Below, piece by piece: positions 25,201-36,125 of a stretch of DNA of 64,000 nt. The DNA comes from Tachypleus tridentatus (taxonomy: Eukaryota > Arthropoda > Merostomata > Xiphosura > Limulidae), in NCBI RefSeq assembly GCF_004210375.1, contig NC_134834.1, positions 41,010,264-41,074,263 on the forward strand. The letters run 5' to 3'. Each line of letters opens with the position of its first letter. Position 1 is the stretch's first letter. The notes beneath the pieces were generated by a model that saw only the letters and a program-made list of their open reading frames with translations, made no database searches and had not been told where the DNA came from. A program made the position numbers and the translations under genes.

Positions 25201-27090
25201 TTATGAAAACGTATTTACTATCTACAGATGATCATCTTGTCTCCAATGTTATTTACCAGCTTACATATAACATTTGCCATCATCATATGTAAGAGAAATC
25301 ACTTACACACATTGGCTTTTATATAGGTTAGATCTGCCATCATATGTACACTAAGGAAACAGAACCACACACACACAAGAATATGTAAACATACTGATGT
25401 TCTCTATAAACAACAACATGAAAAAAAAGTTTCAGATCATTTGTTTAACTAATCATGGACAAGAAACACCTGACTTGAAACCCTCATTGTCCATACAAAT
25501 CTTTACCATCATCAAGTACAACGACAGAAAATTCAAAGCTTTTCTCCCAGAACTACAACCACAGATGAATAAGGACAAAGGTTGCATCTATAACTAATTT
25601 TTTAACCTATATTTTTTTGTTATTTCACTCTGTAATCTGAATAGAATTTTTGTTTATTACAGGTAGCAGTTAATTAGTTTAACAGTGCTTTTCTTTCAAC
25701 AATAAGCTTTACTACTGAATATGTCAAAAGCATGCTATATAAATGCATTACAATTTAAATATAATTTATTATTTAAACCAACTGAAGCTTTGTTGTGTGA
25801 ATTCTGTGTTTTAGTTAACAATTCTGAAAAAGCTGTAAAGTGAAATGTTAAGTGTCTACCTAAATAACAACATTTTGGTGTTATAGGGTCATTTATTTCT
25901 AGTATTAATGTCTTCTATACACCAATATGCACTATAGAAATTAAATAATAAAATTCTTCATTGCTTTAAGATAAATGCCATCAGGTTTATTCTTAAAATG
26001 TTTCACGTTTTTCCAAATCAACTACATTTCAACATAAAAGCGTAATCAAAAGTTCTTCCTATCTATAATAGTCACTGGTCAACTTAGAAAAACAATACAA
26101 TAAAAAAATGTTTTACTTACTAGTAATAAGAAACATAAATTTGTTTCCTTCTCTTTTATCACATAAATTTCTGGTGATATCATCAGTTCCTTTAGTAATA
26201 TAGAAACTGGTATAAAAACTATATTTAAAATTTCAATAAGATTTGCACCATACTTACTAAATTGAAACAACTTCTACTAAAAGACCAAAAGAAAGTATAC
26301 TATGTATCACACGTTCACACAGTAAGAAATAAAAAGAAGAAACCCAATAATAAAATTTAAAAAAAGAGATTGTTTAGAAGTAACAAGGATTATTAAAGAA
26401 AGTGCTTTTTCACTAAACCATGACAGTGACCCTAGTAATAGAGTAATATTTGATTAAGTTTATTCCCCTAGCTTCCATTCACATACTTGACAAGCCTTGA
26501 CTTTTTCTTTAAGTCATAAACCTGGTGTAAATTTCACTGCCATACTGTACCAACAGGATACTGCAAAGTCCTTAAATCTTTTTCCTCTGTACATACTGAT
26601 TTTGTACATAAACCAAATATAATTAGGTTGTACATTATATCTGAAGAAAACAGAACAATATTCTGTTAAAACATGTAGTACATTTTCTACCCAAATAATT
26701 TTCATTGTGCTTATAAACAGTTGTTGGTTAATTTACTACTACGTTAACATAAAATGCTTCCTTATATAAATACGTTTTCTAAAATAATATTGGCCTCGAA
26801 ATTTCTTGAATGTACCACAAATGACTCTTTTTTTTTTTATCAATTATCATGAGCAAATATTCTGTTTTAAAGCCAAGAAACTTTCATAACCCTTCTCAAC
26901 CTCAACTAGTTTTCAGTGACTTAATATTCCTAAGTTGGCAAAAGTGATTAAAAGCATGCTTTAATGAAGATTTTTTTTTCCATATTCTTCTTAAGTGGTT
27001 AATTACAAGTGTTTAAGCAAAATGTGTGTAGAAATAGCATTTGGTTACATCTTTTGTCTATCTTACTTGTTGCTATCTCTCTGTGAAAGT
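19211..27090. other. Long AT-rich non-coding stretch
   Basis: No conserved exon, RNA gene or intact element seen. It contains the second copy of the 18.5-kb repeat at 21235-21365 and a repeat-like, purine-rich stretch at 22.3-23.3 kb. On the minus strand at 26187-26119 a short open stretch ending in a consensus donor (CTA then GTAAGT) could be a 69-nt exon in phase with the exon at 27763, but its acceptor is poor. Confidence 0.4.
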
Positions 27091-27099
27091 CCAGAAGGT

Positions 27100-27560
27100 T
27101 TTTATGAAGATATGGAAAAATGAGGGATCATTTGATTTTTAAGGCTATTCTTTCATACCTACTTTTTATTTCTCAGAAGTGAATAATTTCCCTTTTAATA
27201 CCCTTGAAAAGTGTTGACCTTTACTAGTAAATCATTCCATAAAGCTAATCATCCCATTTTATTTTTCTAAATAAAATAAGATTGTGTTAACAAGATCTCA
27301 GTCTGCCTTTTTTAAATTCAAACTTTGTTCACTATAGAATCCAGAACAAAGAAATCAAATGCTTTTACTTTATTAAACCTCCAGATAAACTTGTACACTT
27401 CTGTAAGATTACCTCTTATCCATCTTTCTTGAAAAGAAAATAGTAATATTCCTTTGAACCTTTTCCAATAAGTTGATATATTTTCTTAGATAAGGAGACC
27501 AAAACTGTATACAATTTTCCAAATAAGACATAATGTTTAATCAACATATTAATGGCTTAA
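27100..27560 (-). pseudogene. CR1-like LINE reverse transcriptase C-terminal remnant
   Basis: Minus-strand translation reads FGKLYTVLVSLSKKIYQLIG and KGSKEYYYFLFKK, followed by DKRGNLTEVYKFIWRFNKVK and FDFFVLDSI. This is the order of the C-terminal region of CR1/L2-type RTs (YCxxxWxPxxxKxIxxLExVQR, then RRLRGDLIExYKxxxGxDKxxxxxFF). It is interrupted by stops. It lies just downstream of, and probably in the first intron of, the minus-strand gene at 28 kb. Confidence 0.6.
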
Positions 27561-27773
27561 CTGCAAATCTAAGGGCTTAAATTTCAAGTATAAAAAATTT
27601 GGTTCTGACACCCTTAGTGACAAAAGCGCAGATAGCCCGTTATAGAGTTTTACTCTTAATAACAAAATTACCAATTAATCCAGCATTCTAAGTCATTATG
27701 TAAATAAAATATTTGAAAAAACATCAACTCCTGAGGCACTCCACTAATAATAAATTGAATTTTTATCTCACCT

Positions 27774-28068
27774 TGGCTGCTTCCAAAGTTCCACAGCTAC
27801 CCAATTCTGCTGGTTGTTCCAAATGCACTTTCCCTGTAAATATTTCCCTTTCTTTTTGAGAATTAACACTGTGATTCTGTTGAAAAATTCCATCAATGGC
27901 ACTGTTCGAGAGATTCTGTGTTGTTGCTGTTAGTGTGATTTCCTTATCAAATTCACACACCGCTTCAGCTGAAACTAGAAAGAGTTTTCGGACTTTTTTC
28001 AAGATATTTTGTAAATTTATCTTATCTACGACTGTATTCGATATCGGAATATCTATCGCTTGGTCCAT
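27774..28068 (-). CDS. Probable first coding exon of an unrecognised gene
   Basis: An ATG at 28068 opens a frame of about 98 codons: MDQAIDIPISNTVVDKINLQ, NILKKVRKLFLVSAEAVCEF, then polar sequence ending LGSCGTLEAAK. It stops at a good splice donor (AAG then GTGAG, minus strand, about 27774). The composition is coding-like and unlike surrounding transposon debris. I do not recognise a family. There is no signal peptide or membrane segment; the N-terminal third could be a short helix. Downstream exons would lie at lower coordinates, and I could not establish them. This is the best candidate for a living gene in the window apart from the PAK remnant. Confidence 0.5.
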
Positions 28069-28142
28069 TTTACTTGATTACTATAAGAAGATATCATTCG
28101 CATATTACGGCTAGTTTACATTAATAAATAGTCGCATTTACT

Positions 28143-28158
28143 GATCGCCACCATCTTA
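28143..28158 (-). promoter_or_regulatory. YY1-like site upstream of the minus-strand exon
   Basis: Minus-strand AAGATGGTGGCG is close to the YY1 core AAnATGGCGGC and lies about 75-90 bp upstream of the ATG at 28068, a common place for YY1 near TATA-less promoters. The match is imperfect and no transcription data exist. Confidence 0.3.
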
Positions 28159-28868
28159 AATTTGAAAGTGCATAAAAGTATGTCAGATAAACCAAAAAAG
28201 AAAAAAACCTCGAGTCTGAAATTATTTAAGTGATGTAACGTGCAGAATACTTAGAACGAAAAATTAGAAAAGTGTGAAATCAAATATAACCATGAATTCA
28301 TTAATAATTTCTAATAAGTTACCATGTAAGTTTGAATGCCACATTAACTGTGGGAAAAATTCGCTTACATTATATTTCTACTCCACAAGATAACACAACA
28401 GGATTTGTTATTTATTTATTTATTTCTAACTTTCAATCAAATTCAAGACGAAAATGAGCCAGAGTACTTGCTTTCCATAAATTTGATAATTATGGAGTTA
28501 GTCTGAAAGTATCATTTAATAATTAACAATTTATGCTGTATGCTATGATTTTAACATGGTGATTTGTTAGTCAGAGGGCGTAGAACGCCTAGAAAGTTCT
28601 AAGTTGTGACCTCAGATTTTGTTCTAACATAATCAAAATAGGTTATAGATATATAGGTCTGTGAAAGTACGGCGTTGTTAGATTAGTTAAAGAACGAGTT
28701 ATTCGAAGAGGGTGGCAGTTTCTTCTAAAGATAGGGAGAGAACCACTCAATGCGTTAATTATCGCGCCTACCTTGTACAATTAAGCTGTAAAACGTCATA
28801 CATTTATTACTGTGTTAAACTTCAAATAAAATTTTCTTTATTACCTATTTTCAAACTATGTTCATAAT

Positions 28869-29131
28869 GGCCCGTTTGGCCTGATGGTTAGGGGCTCTCA
28901 TTGTAATCTGAGGGTGGCGGGTTCGAATCCTCATTACGCCAAACACGCTCACCCTTTCAGCCGTGAGGGTGTTTAAGGTGTAACCAATCCCACTATTCGT
29001 TGGTAGATGAGCAGCCCAAGAGTTTGGTGGTAGGTGGTAATGACTACACTTCTTACACTGTTAAATTAGGGACGGCTAGCACACATAGTCCTTATGTAAT
29101 TTTGCGCGATATTAAAAAAACAAACAAACAG
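28869..29131 (+). mobile_element. tRNA-derived SINE, full length
   Basis: The head starts at GGCCCG. An A-box-like segment (TTGGCCTGATGGTTAGGG) and a perfect B-box-like GGGTTCGAATCC (about 28919) are followed by the standard body and a tail ending AAACAAACAAACA. The best preserved RNA polymerase III boxes of the nine copies are here. No clear target duplication. Confidence 0.9.
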
Positions 29132-30291
29132 TGTCCTCAAACTTTTTCTGTTAGCTAACGTCAGTTTTAATGTAAGTTTACAGAAACTTGGTTATTGTTG
29201 TTTTAGTATATACTGAAGATAGCATGTAAACGTTTATTCAATGCTGTCATTTGGTTAGGACGGTAATGTTAAATTTATTGTTACAGTACAAACATTTATT
29301 AACCATTTTCGTTTGTTTAACATTTAAACGTTTTATTTGATTTACATCTTATGATAGATTAAATTATTTAGAACCAGCTGTTTAAAGTTTTTGGAATGCT
29401 ATTTTTCACTATAAAATATAATATGTTAAGTTCTATTTATTTGCGATTTATAATAATTTTTTAGGATAGTATTATAATTATACCAATTAGTTGACTTACT
29501 ACGACCTTACTTAAGTAAAAATAAAGATAGTCTTTTTAGAAGTACGAACCACTATTTTAGTATAAATGATATTCTAAGTGCTTCTTATGTTAGACTTACA
29601 CTTAAAAGTTAAACTTAGAACTAGAATTAAAGCTTTGATTTATTGTTTGGATTTTAAACTCAAGATTTTACGAGTTGTAGTATTATGTTTCATAAATGTC
29701 AAATTTCAGTGAAAGATATGAACATTTTACAATACAGATTTTGCATGGAACTTGGCTATTGATGTATTAGTATATACTATAATTCATATTAATTACAATT
29801 AGAACGTAATTGATGTGTTGATACACGTAGCACATACTATTAAGGTAATAATTCTTAGAAATTAAAAATTTTAAATTTCTGTTAAGTCTAAGACCTTTTT
29901 GACTAAAGCCGTAAAGGAAGTTATTGTACGGAAACTAAATGTAATAGTTGAAAATGTCATACTGGACACAATGCAGACAACTTTATGCAAACGTTGTAAA
30001 GGACATTGCAAATATTGCTAAGAGTAATTGGTCATTTCCCATTGAAACTGAATTTCAGTGTTTAAATTATTGTATAAGTGAAGAAAATAATCTTTTTTAG
30101 TCTAAACTTACTGTGATCTAGAAGAAAGATTAGAATGGTGTGATGACAGTTGTGAAAGTGATTTTGATATCATTGTTGATAGGTTAGCTGATTGGGTATT
30201 CAATAACTGAGTTTACTTTTAACTTTGCTTGATATTTTGAGATCTAGGTTTCAAAGTTACCAAAAGATCTCAGGATTCTGTTGGACACAGC
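29132..30291. other. AT-rich non-coding DNA
   Basis: No gene or repeat family recognised. Confidence 0.5.
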
Positions 30292-30302
30292 GTCAACTTC
30301 TG

Positions 30303-30579
30303 TTTGTTTGTTTTGGAATTTCGCACAAAGCTACTCGAGGGCTATCTGTGCTAACCGTCCCTAATTTAGCAGTGTAAGACTAGAGGGAAGGCAGCTAGTC
30401 ATCACCACCCACCGCCAACTCTTGGGCTACTCTTTTACCAACGAATAGTGGGATTGATCGTCACATTATAACGCCCCTACGGCTGAAAGGGCGAGCATGT
30501 TTGGCGCGACCAGGATGCGAACTCGCGACCCTCAGATTACGAGTCGCACGCCTTAACATGCTTGGCCATGCCGGGCCAT
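30303..30579 (-). mobile_element. tRNA-derived SINE with target-site duplication
   Basis: Full-length minus-strand copy, very similar to the one at 61-333, flanked by perfect 11-bp repeats GTCAACTTCTG at 30292-30302 and 30580-30590. The closeness to copy 1 and the exact duplication suggest a relatively recent insertion. Confidence 0.92.
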
Positions 30580-30590
30580 GTCAACTTCTG

Positions 30591-32888
30591 AAACAGCAGC
30601 TCAAATTAAGAATATTTCTGGATAATCTTATTACTATTTTGGAATAATTTTAGATTTAGAATGAAGTCTAAATATTCAAGATGTTGATTTAATTTAACTA
30701 CAGGTAAATGTTGAAGGTATTTCTGATTTTAGAGTATTAATAGTCAATTTTGGTCAATACCTTGAAAGCTTGTTAAACCATTTATCATTAGCTTGTATTT
30801 TAGTAGAAAAAAAAACAGGACATTTTAACTTTTTTGACTGATTTTATTAGAGAATATAACATGTTCAACAAAATAATCTTATTTACAATGGCTCAAATAT
30901 GATTTAGAAATTTAAAATATTTAGAAGAAAGATACAGAAAATTTAAAAGAAAAAGAGAGAGATCTATAATTAGAATTATTAAAATGAAATTTGAAAAAAA
31001 CGAGAAAACGTAGACGATAATGAGAAGAACAAGATAGGAGTTTAATATGAGTTAAGAAAAAGAGATAAAATATTTAAATAATAACTAAGAACAAAAATAA
31101 ATATGATTGACAATGTTTCATATTATACTTTGTGTCGGACGAGTCTCCTATTTATTATGTTACGTATTACGATTTCAAATAACCGGAAATTTTAATTTAA
31201 AAGTTAATTAAAGAAAAAATGTATTAAATTTATGATATCTGCCAACAATATTGATTCGCACAATTTTCTTTCTTGACACAAATATATTTTACTATACAAA
31301 AAAACAACAACAATACAATGTTATGATAACGGTTATTACTAATAGTTATTACAAATGATGGTTTATATACAAGAATTTTACACACTTGTAAACAATACTG
31401 AGTTGATATCTTGTCTAGAACTGAACATTTTATCAACGATCCAGGTCCATGGTGAAATGTCCTGGTGTCCTGGTCAAATATCTGTAGTCTTACGATTAGA
31501 GAGCGTTAATCACAATTATAACTTCTGAGACTTACAGTTTACTGGCTGTAGCTGACCAACATTATTCTGTTACTGTCCTTAGACTAGCTGCTTTTATACA
31601 AATCATGCGAAATTCTAGAATGCTCAACAATGTTTGAACACGCTAACGTTTTTGTAAAACAAGTATTGTTGACTCTTACTCCCGAGAATCCTTTACAAAT
31701 TTAGAGAACAGGCGAGACTTTTGCAATACATAGTAAATGATATACCTCACATGCATGCACACACACATAAACTATACTGAAACAAACTTAGGTATCAAAA
31801 TAAATACAAGACCAGAGAAGCAATTAAAGATTCACAGATTAATTACAAAAGTAAACTCAAACACATACAGAAAGGGCTGTGTGATAAATATAAAGAAGTA
31901 TGAAAAGATATCAGTAGGATAGAAAAGAACATCAGTGACAAAGTAAAGCATCTAGAAAAGGAATTGGTAGATGCAAAAATCAAATCAGTTACAACTTTTT
32001 ATTTATCTGTCGATAATCACAAACTAAAATATTATATACTGCATAATATAGACTATGAGAATACGTTTGGTCTACACATATCCCATTAATGATCTGACAT
32101 TTGTTACTACAGCACCTTCTTGGACTGTTCCAGCCATGTCACTACCAAATAAGTTCCAGAATTTAGCTAGTCAGTTCAACAACATCACTCAATTGGAAAA
32201 ACAATGGACTATGATGGAAAAGTGCCAATTTTGACATGTCAGGCTTAGTTTAAAATAATTTCCAAAGTGAACAGGTGGAATAGTGAACAATAAATTATTT
32301 ATTTTTTTGATAATTTAAAATGACGTGCTTAATTAACATTAAATAAAATTCCAGTTTATAGACGTAGAAAATACTATATATTGCTCTAAAAGATAAGGTT
32401 CCCACCACGCAGTCGGGATAAACCGGGAAAATAAATCATCTCTTTTTCAAGGTCTTGAAAGTCCTTTAATTTTGAAGTTTGGTTGGAAAACTGAAACATT
32501 TTCTTACTTCTTGCACACTAGATCATGTCAATAGATGTTCATGACGTCTTATTCGTTTTGTAATTATTTTAAAGTTCCGTTTGAACAGAACGAAAGGTGA
32601 TGCCGGAGCTACGGAGACAGCATAATGCTCTTTTCAGAAATGTTATTTCTTTTGCTATCCATACTTTTTCAATTCGGTTGGTGTAGGCCTATTCCTACCT
32701 TTAGGAAATTTAGGTCCTGACAAATATATAGTGTAATGATAAGCAGTAGAACGCCGGCAACAATGAACATATTACACGAGTGACGTATATGTACGGTAAC
32801 AAACATTTAATTCTCGAACGTTCCTAAATCTACATGTGCAATCTTCGAAAAGCTATATTTAACAAGATAAATCACTAGATACTAATTA
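30591..32888. other. AT-rich non-coding DNA
   Basis: No supported gene. Short frames near 31.2-31.9 kb have low-complexity composition and no domain. Confidence 0.5.
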
Positions 32889-34161
32889 TCAGATTATTCC
32901 ATATGTAATGTCCGAAAATTTAATACAGAAAGTGTTTCATCATTTCTGTCTTTGTAGAAGGCTTTACTGAGTAAAATATAGAGTAGGACGTGTATAAAAA
33001 TGTTCAGACAACTAAAAGAAACTAACCCAACTATACTTTTTTAGATCACTAATCAAATAAACCCTTATGAAGATGGATGTGTCTGAGGAGCGCAGTAGGC
33101 ATACAGTGCTTTATGACTTTAAAAAAGGCAAAAGTACAGCAGAAACTACACGAAATATTCAAGGTGTTTATGGTGAGGAGTCTCTCAATGAAAGAAAATG
33201 TCGAAGGTGGTTTCAGAAGTTCAGATCAAGTGATTACAGCTTAAGTGAGGCGCCACGTTTAGGTCGTCCCGTTGAGTTTAATGATGACTTGCTGTTGGCC
33301 GCACTTGATGAATATTATACTGTAACAGTTGAAGAATTAGCACAGAAGCTTAATTTAACCCATTCGACAGTTCACCGTCATCTGCAACAGCTCGGAAAGG
33401 TGTCAAAACTTGAAAAATGGGTCCCCCATGATTTGGCAGAAGCCAGTCTTAGAGTAAGAATGGACATTTGCACTTCTCTGCACTCTCGTGAACGTGACTC
33501 ATCTTTTTTGGACAGGTTAATGACTGAAGAAGAAAAATGGATATATTATAAAAATTTTAAGCGCCGCAGACAATAGCTCAGTGCAGGTACACTGGCTAAA
33601 GCACAGCCCAAAATGTACCTTTACCCTAGGAGTGTTTGGTGGGATACTGTTGGTGTGATCCACTTTGAGTTGCTGTCACCCAATTTAACGAATACGTCAG
33701 ACTTCTATTGTCAACAGCTAGAGCGCTTGGATGTTTCACTGAAAGAAAAGAGGCGTGCTTTGGTCAATCGTAAAGGTGTCGTGTTACACCAGGATAATGC
33801 ACAGTCCCTTACAGCAAGGATCACATCTGCAAAGATTTAAGATCTAGACTAGGAAAATTTCACCATCCTCCTTATTCTCCAGACCTTGCCCTATCTGATT
33901 ATCATCTATTCTGAAGTTTGCAGAATTATCGTGATGGAAAAGAGCTTGGAACATATGAAATTGTCAAAACTACCCTCTCTGTATCTTTTCTTCCAAACCC
34001 CAAGAATTTTATAAAAGTGGCATTCAGAAGCTTGTGTATCATTGACGAGAAGTAATTAATAATAATAGAACATATATTATTGATTAAATAACATTAAAAG
34101 CGTTTGATTTTTTTCTCTTTTTCTGAACCTAAAATTATACATTACTTAAGGGATGACCTGA
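32889..34161 (+). mobile_element. Mariner DNA transposon with both ends
   Basis: A 1273-bp element bounded by imperfect terminal inverted repeats of about 25 bp (left TCAGATTATTCC..., right end reading inwards TCAGGTCATCCC...; both continue to a shared GTAATG). Each end abuts a TA dinucleotide (32887-32888 and 34162-34163), the mariner target duplication. Length and single transposase gene are typical. The transposase is broken, so the copy is non-autonomous but might be moved in trans if its ends are still recognised. Confidence 0.88.
33067..34055 (+). pseudogene. Mariner transposase, inactive
   Basis: The N-terminal paired-like helix-turn-helix region (residues 1-110: RHTVLYDFKKGKSTAETTR, RKCRRWFQKFRSSDYSL, GRPVEFND, LNLTHSTVHRHLQQLGK) is intact, followed by the catalytic domain. 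The first catalytic Asp in the GDEKW box is Glu here (TEEEKW). The second Asp box reads HQDNA and the third PDLALSDYH. A TAG stop at 33574-33576, where family members usually have Trp, interrupts an otherwise continuous frame up to 33840. A frameshift between about 33840 and 33860 then puts the third Asp box (FHHPPYSPDLALSDYHLF) in another frame. Three or more lesions make it dead. Confidence 0.88.
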
Positions 34162-34802
34162 TACTTATAGAGTTCAAATATTATGTTAGGATCAATTGAA
34201 ATACAGAATAAAAAGATGAAATCAAATAAAAACAACAGCAAGGAACAAATCGAAAAAATAGGAAAGTGCAACAATTATAACAAAATCATATAAGTTATTA
34301 AAACAGGCCTAAATGTAGCGAGAGTGTGTCTTTCACAGTTGGGAGCTCATTCATAATAGCTTAACTTTCTTTAATCAAAAGTTCAATATCTAATGATCAG
34401 ATGAGATGACTTTGAAATTATCAATAAAGATGAGGTGGCAGCTATATTCACTAGGTCTGCGAATTGTGTAATCGGAAGAATGTGATAGTTTTTTTACCAG
34501 TTCTAGTTGATACTCCCGTATAATCAGCGTAAAGGTTTGCTAGTGTAAGTGATAAACTTGCGTGTAAGTATTTGTATAAAATGTAATGGATAGCCATTAA
34601 TCATTAAATATTCTCATTAGGATGTTTTAAGTTTAAAAAACCCAAGAACTGTTTGAAGTGATTAGGGTTTCGAAACAACGAAAACATGTCGTCAGCATAA
34701 TTTCATATTCGGTAGGATAGATGTCTAATCAAAGCCGCTCATTATAACAAAGGTATTTGTTAGCGAGAAGCGGACGTAAATGTGATCACATATAACTGAC
34801 CG
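34162..34802. other. Non-coding DNA
   Basis: No gene recognised between the mariner and the SINE fragments. Confidence 0.5.
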
Positions 34803-34916
34803 TTGGCGGCGGGTGGTGATGACTAGATGCCTTCCCTCTAGTATTACACAGCTAAATTACGGACAACTAGCGCAGAGAACCCACAAATAGTTTGTGCGAA
34901 ATTCAAAACAAACCAA
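34803..34916 (+). mobile_element. SINE 3'-half fragment
   Basis: Starts within the body (GGCGGCGGGTGGTGATGAC) and ends at the AAACAAACC tail. The head is missing. Confidence 0.8.
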
Positions 34917-34921
34917 CGAAA

Positions 34922-35139
34922 CCCTAGTTTAGTAGTGTAAGACTAGGGAGAAGGCAGATAGTCATTAACATTCATCGCCAACTTTTGGGCTCCTCTTTTA
35001 CCAACGAATAGAGGGATTGACCCTCACGTTATAATGTCCCCACTGATGAAAGAGCGAGTATATTTGGTGGGACGGAGATTCGAATACGCTATTCTCAAAT
35101 TGTGAGTCGAGTGCCCTAACCACCTGGCCATGCTGGAGC
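34922..35139 (-). mobile_element. SINE copy lacking its 3' tail, inverted against its neighbour
   Basis: Minus-strand copy from the body (CCCTAGTTTAGTAGTG) to the head (CTGGCCATGCTGG). It directly abuts the plus-strand fragment at 34803-34916, so the two form an imperfect hairpin. Its own tail is absent, consistent with insertion of one SINE into another or a rearrangement. Confidence 0.8.
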
Positions 35140-35690
35140 CCACTTTATCAGGATCAGTAAGGTTAGCGGTTTTATCTGGAAATTAATTTAATAAATTTAT
35201 CGTTCTGCTTGTGTTCCAGGCAGGTTTCAGTTTTGGTATTAATGTCGTTAATGAGATTAAGTAGGTGCTTGTATGTTATTCAAGATAGAAAATTTTTAGT
35301 TTATTCTTTGTTAAGTCATTAAAAGTACATAAGAAAGGAGTAGGAGTAAATTAAGCTGTTATCTAGCTATTTTTGTCTGTCGCTCATTCATTCCAATAAA
35401 AGTACAATTTATCTGTAAGTCAAATCAAAATATTATTATGTTTCTACACTGATTTTATGAACCAAAATTAAGGTATTTTTTGTAAGAAATAAATTTACTT
35501 GATTCACAGGATATCGTCTAAATTTTAAATTTTATGATATTTTAAACTCTTAACTACAAAGAAAACAAAACTTTTAAGATTCATTATTCTACAAAATCTG
35601 TAACTGTGTTTCGTCCGTGAAGTTCAAGTTAAACAGGATATATTTCGATGTGTTTTTAATTGTTTACATAGAGTTACTGTTGCACGTACA
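35140..35690. other. Non-coding DNA
   Basis: AT-rich, nothing recognised. Confidence 0.5.
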
Positions 35691-36055
35691 GAAAGAGTAA
35701 AGAAACTTGCCAAAATAGTTACAAGAAGTCACCAAAGCAACAGGCCAAATGTTGATTAATAAAATTTTCAATGTTACTCATGAAAGAGAAGTTAGGGCTA
35801 CAGAAAATGCAAAATACGCTGCTAAAGTTTAAATTCATTTTAAAGGTGTTTAGAAGCCAAATATTGGTGTGCATCTTACATTGCCATTCCATCGGTAAAA
35901 TCTGCAAATGAATACACTGCAGAAGAGATGCAGCGAAAATAACGGAAGATACTTTCAGCCGGAATGGTTCCAAAATTATGTGTAGTTGTGGCATCACTGT
36001 GATAAAGGAGCAGTTTTTGTGAAGATTGTGCCAAATACAAACAACTGTATGACAC

Positions 36056-36125
36056 TTTTACATAGAAGAGCGAACAACGTTTTTGCATATAAATTTCTCA
36101 ACAAGTGGGTTTCTCGTCATCACTG
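36056..36125 (-). mobile_element. 70-bp Penelope-like element end with 13-bp target duplication
   Basis: The insert contains AGAAGAGCGAACAACGTTT joined directly to the PLE terminal phrase (TTTGCATATAAATTTCTC... GTGGGTTTCTCGTCATCAC). Perfect 13-bp repeats AACTGTATGACAC flank it at 36043-36055 and 36126-36138. Removing the insert and one repeat rejoins the hAT reading KYKQLYDTLPFIFNGN. The ends match the full PLE insertion at 54.0-56.2 kb, but everything in between is missing. Confidence 0.75.

Noticed and set aside
28869..28945. A functional tRNA gene
   Set aside because: A- and B-box-like motifs are present, but they are the head of a SINE followed by the SINE body; no clover-leaf with a proper acceptor stem was seen.
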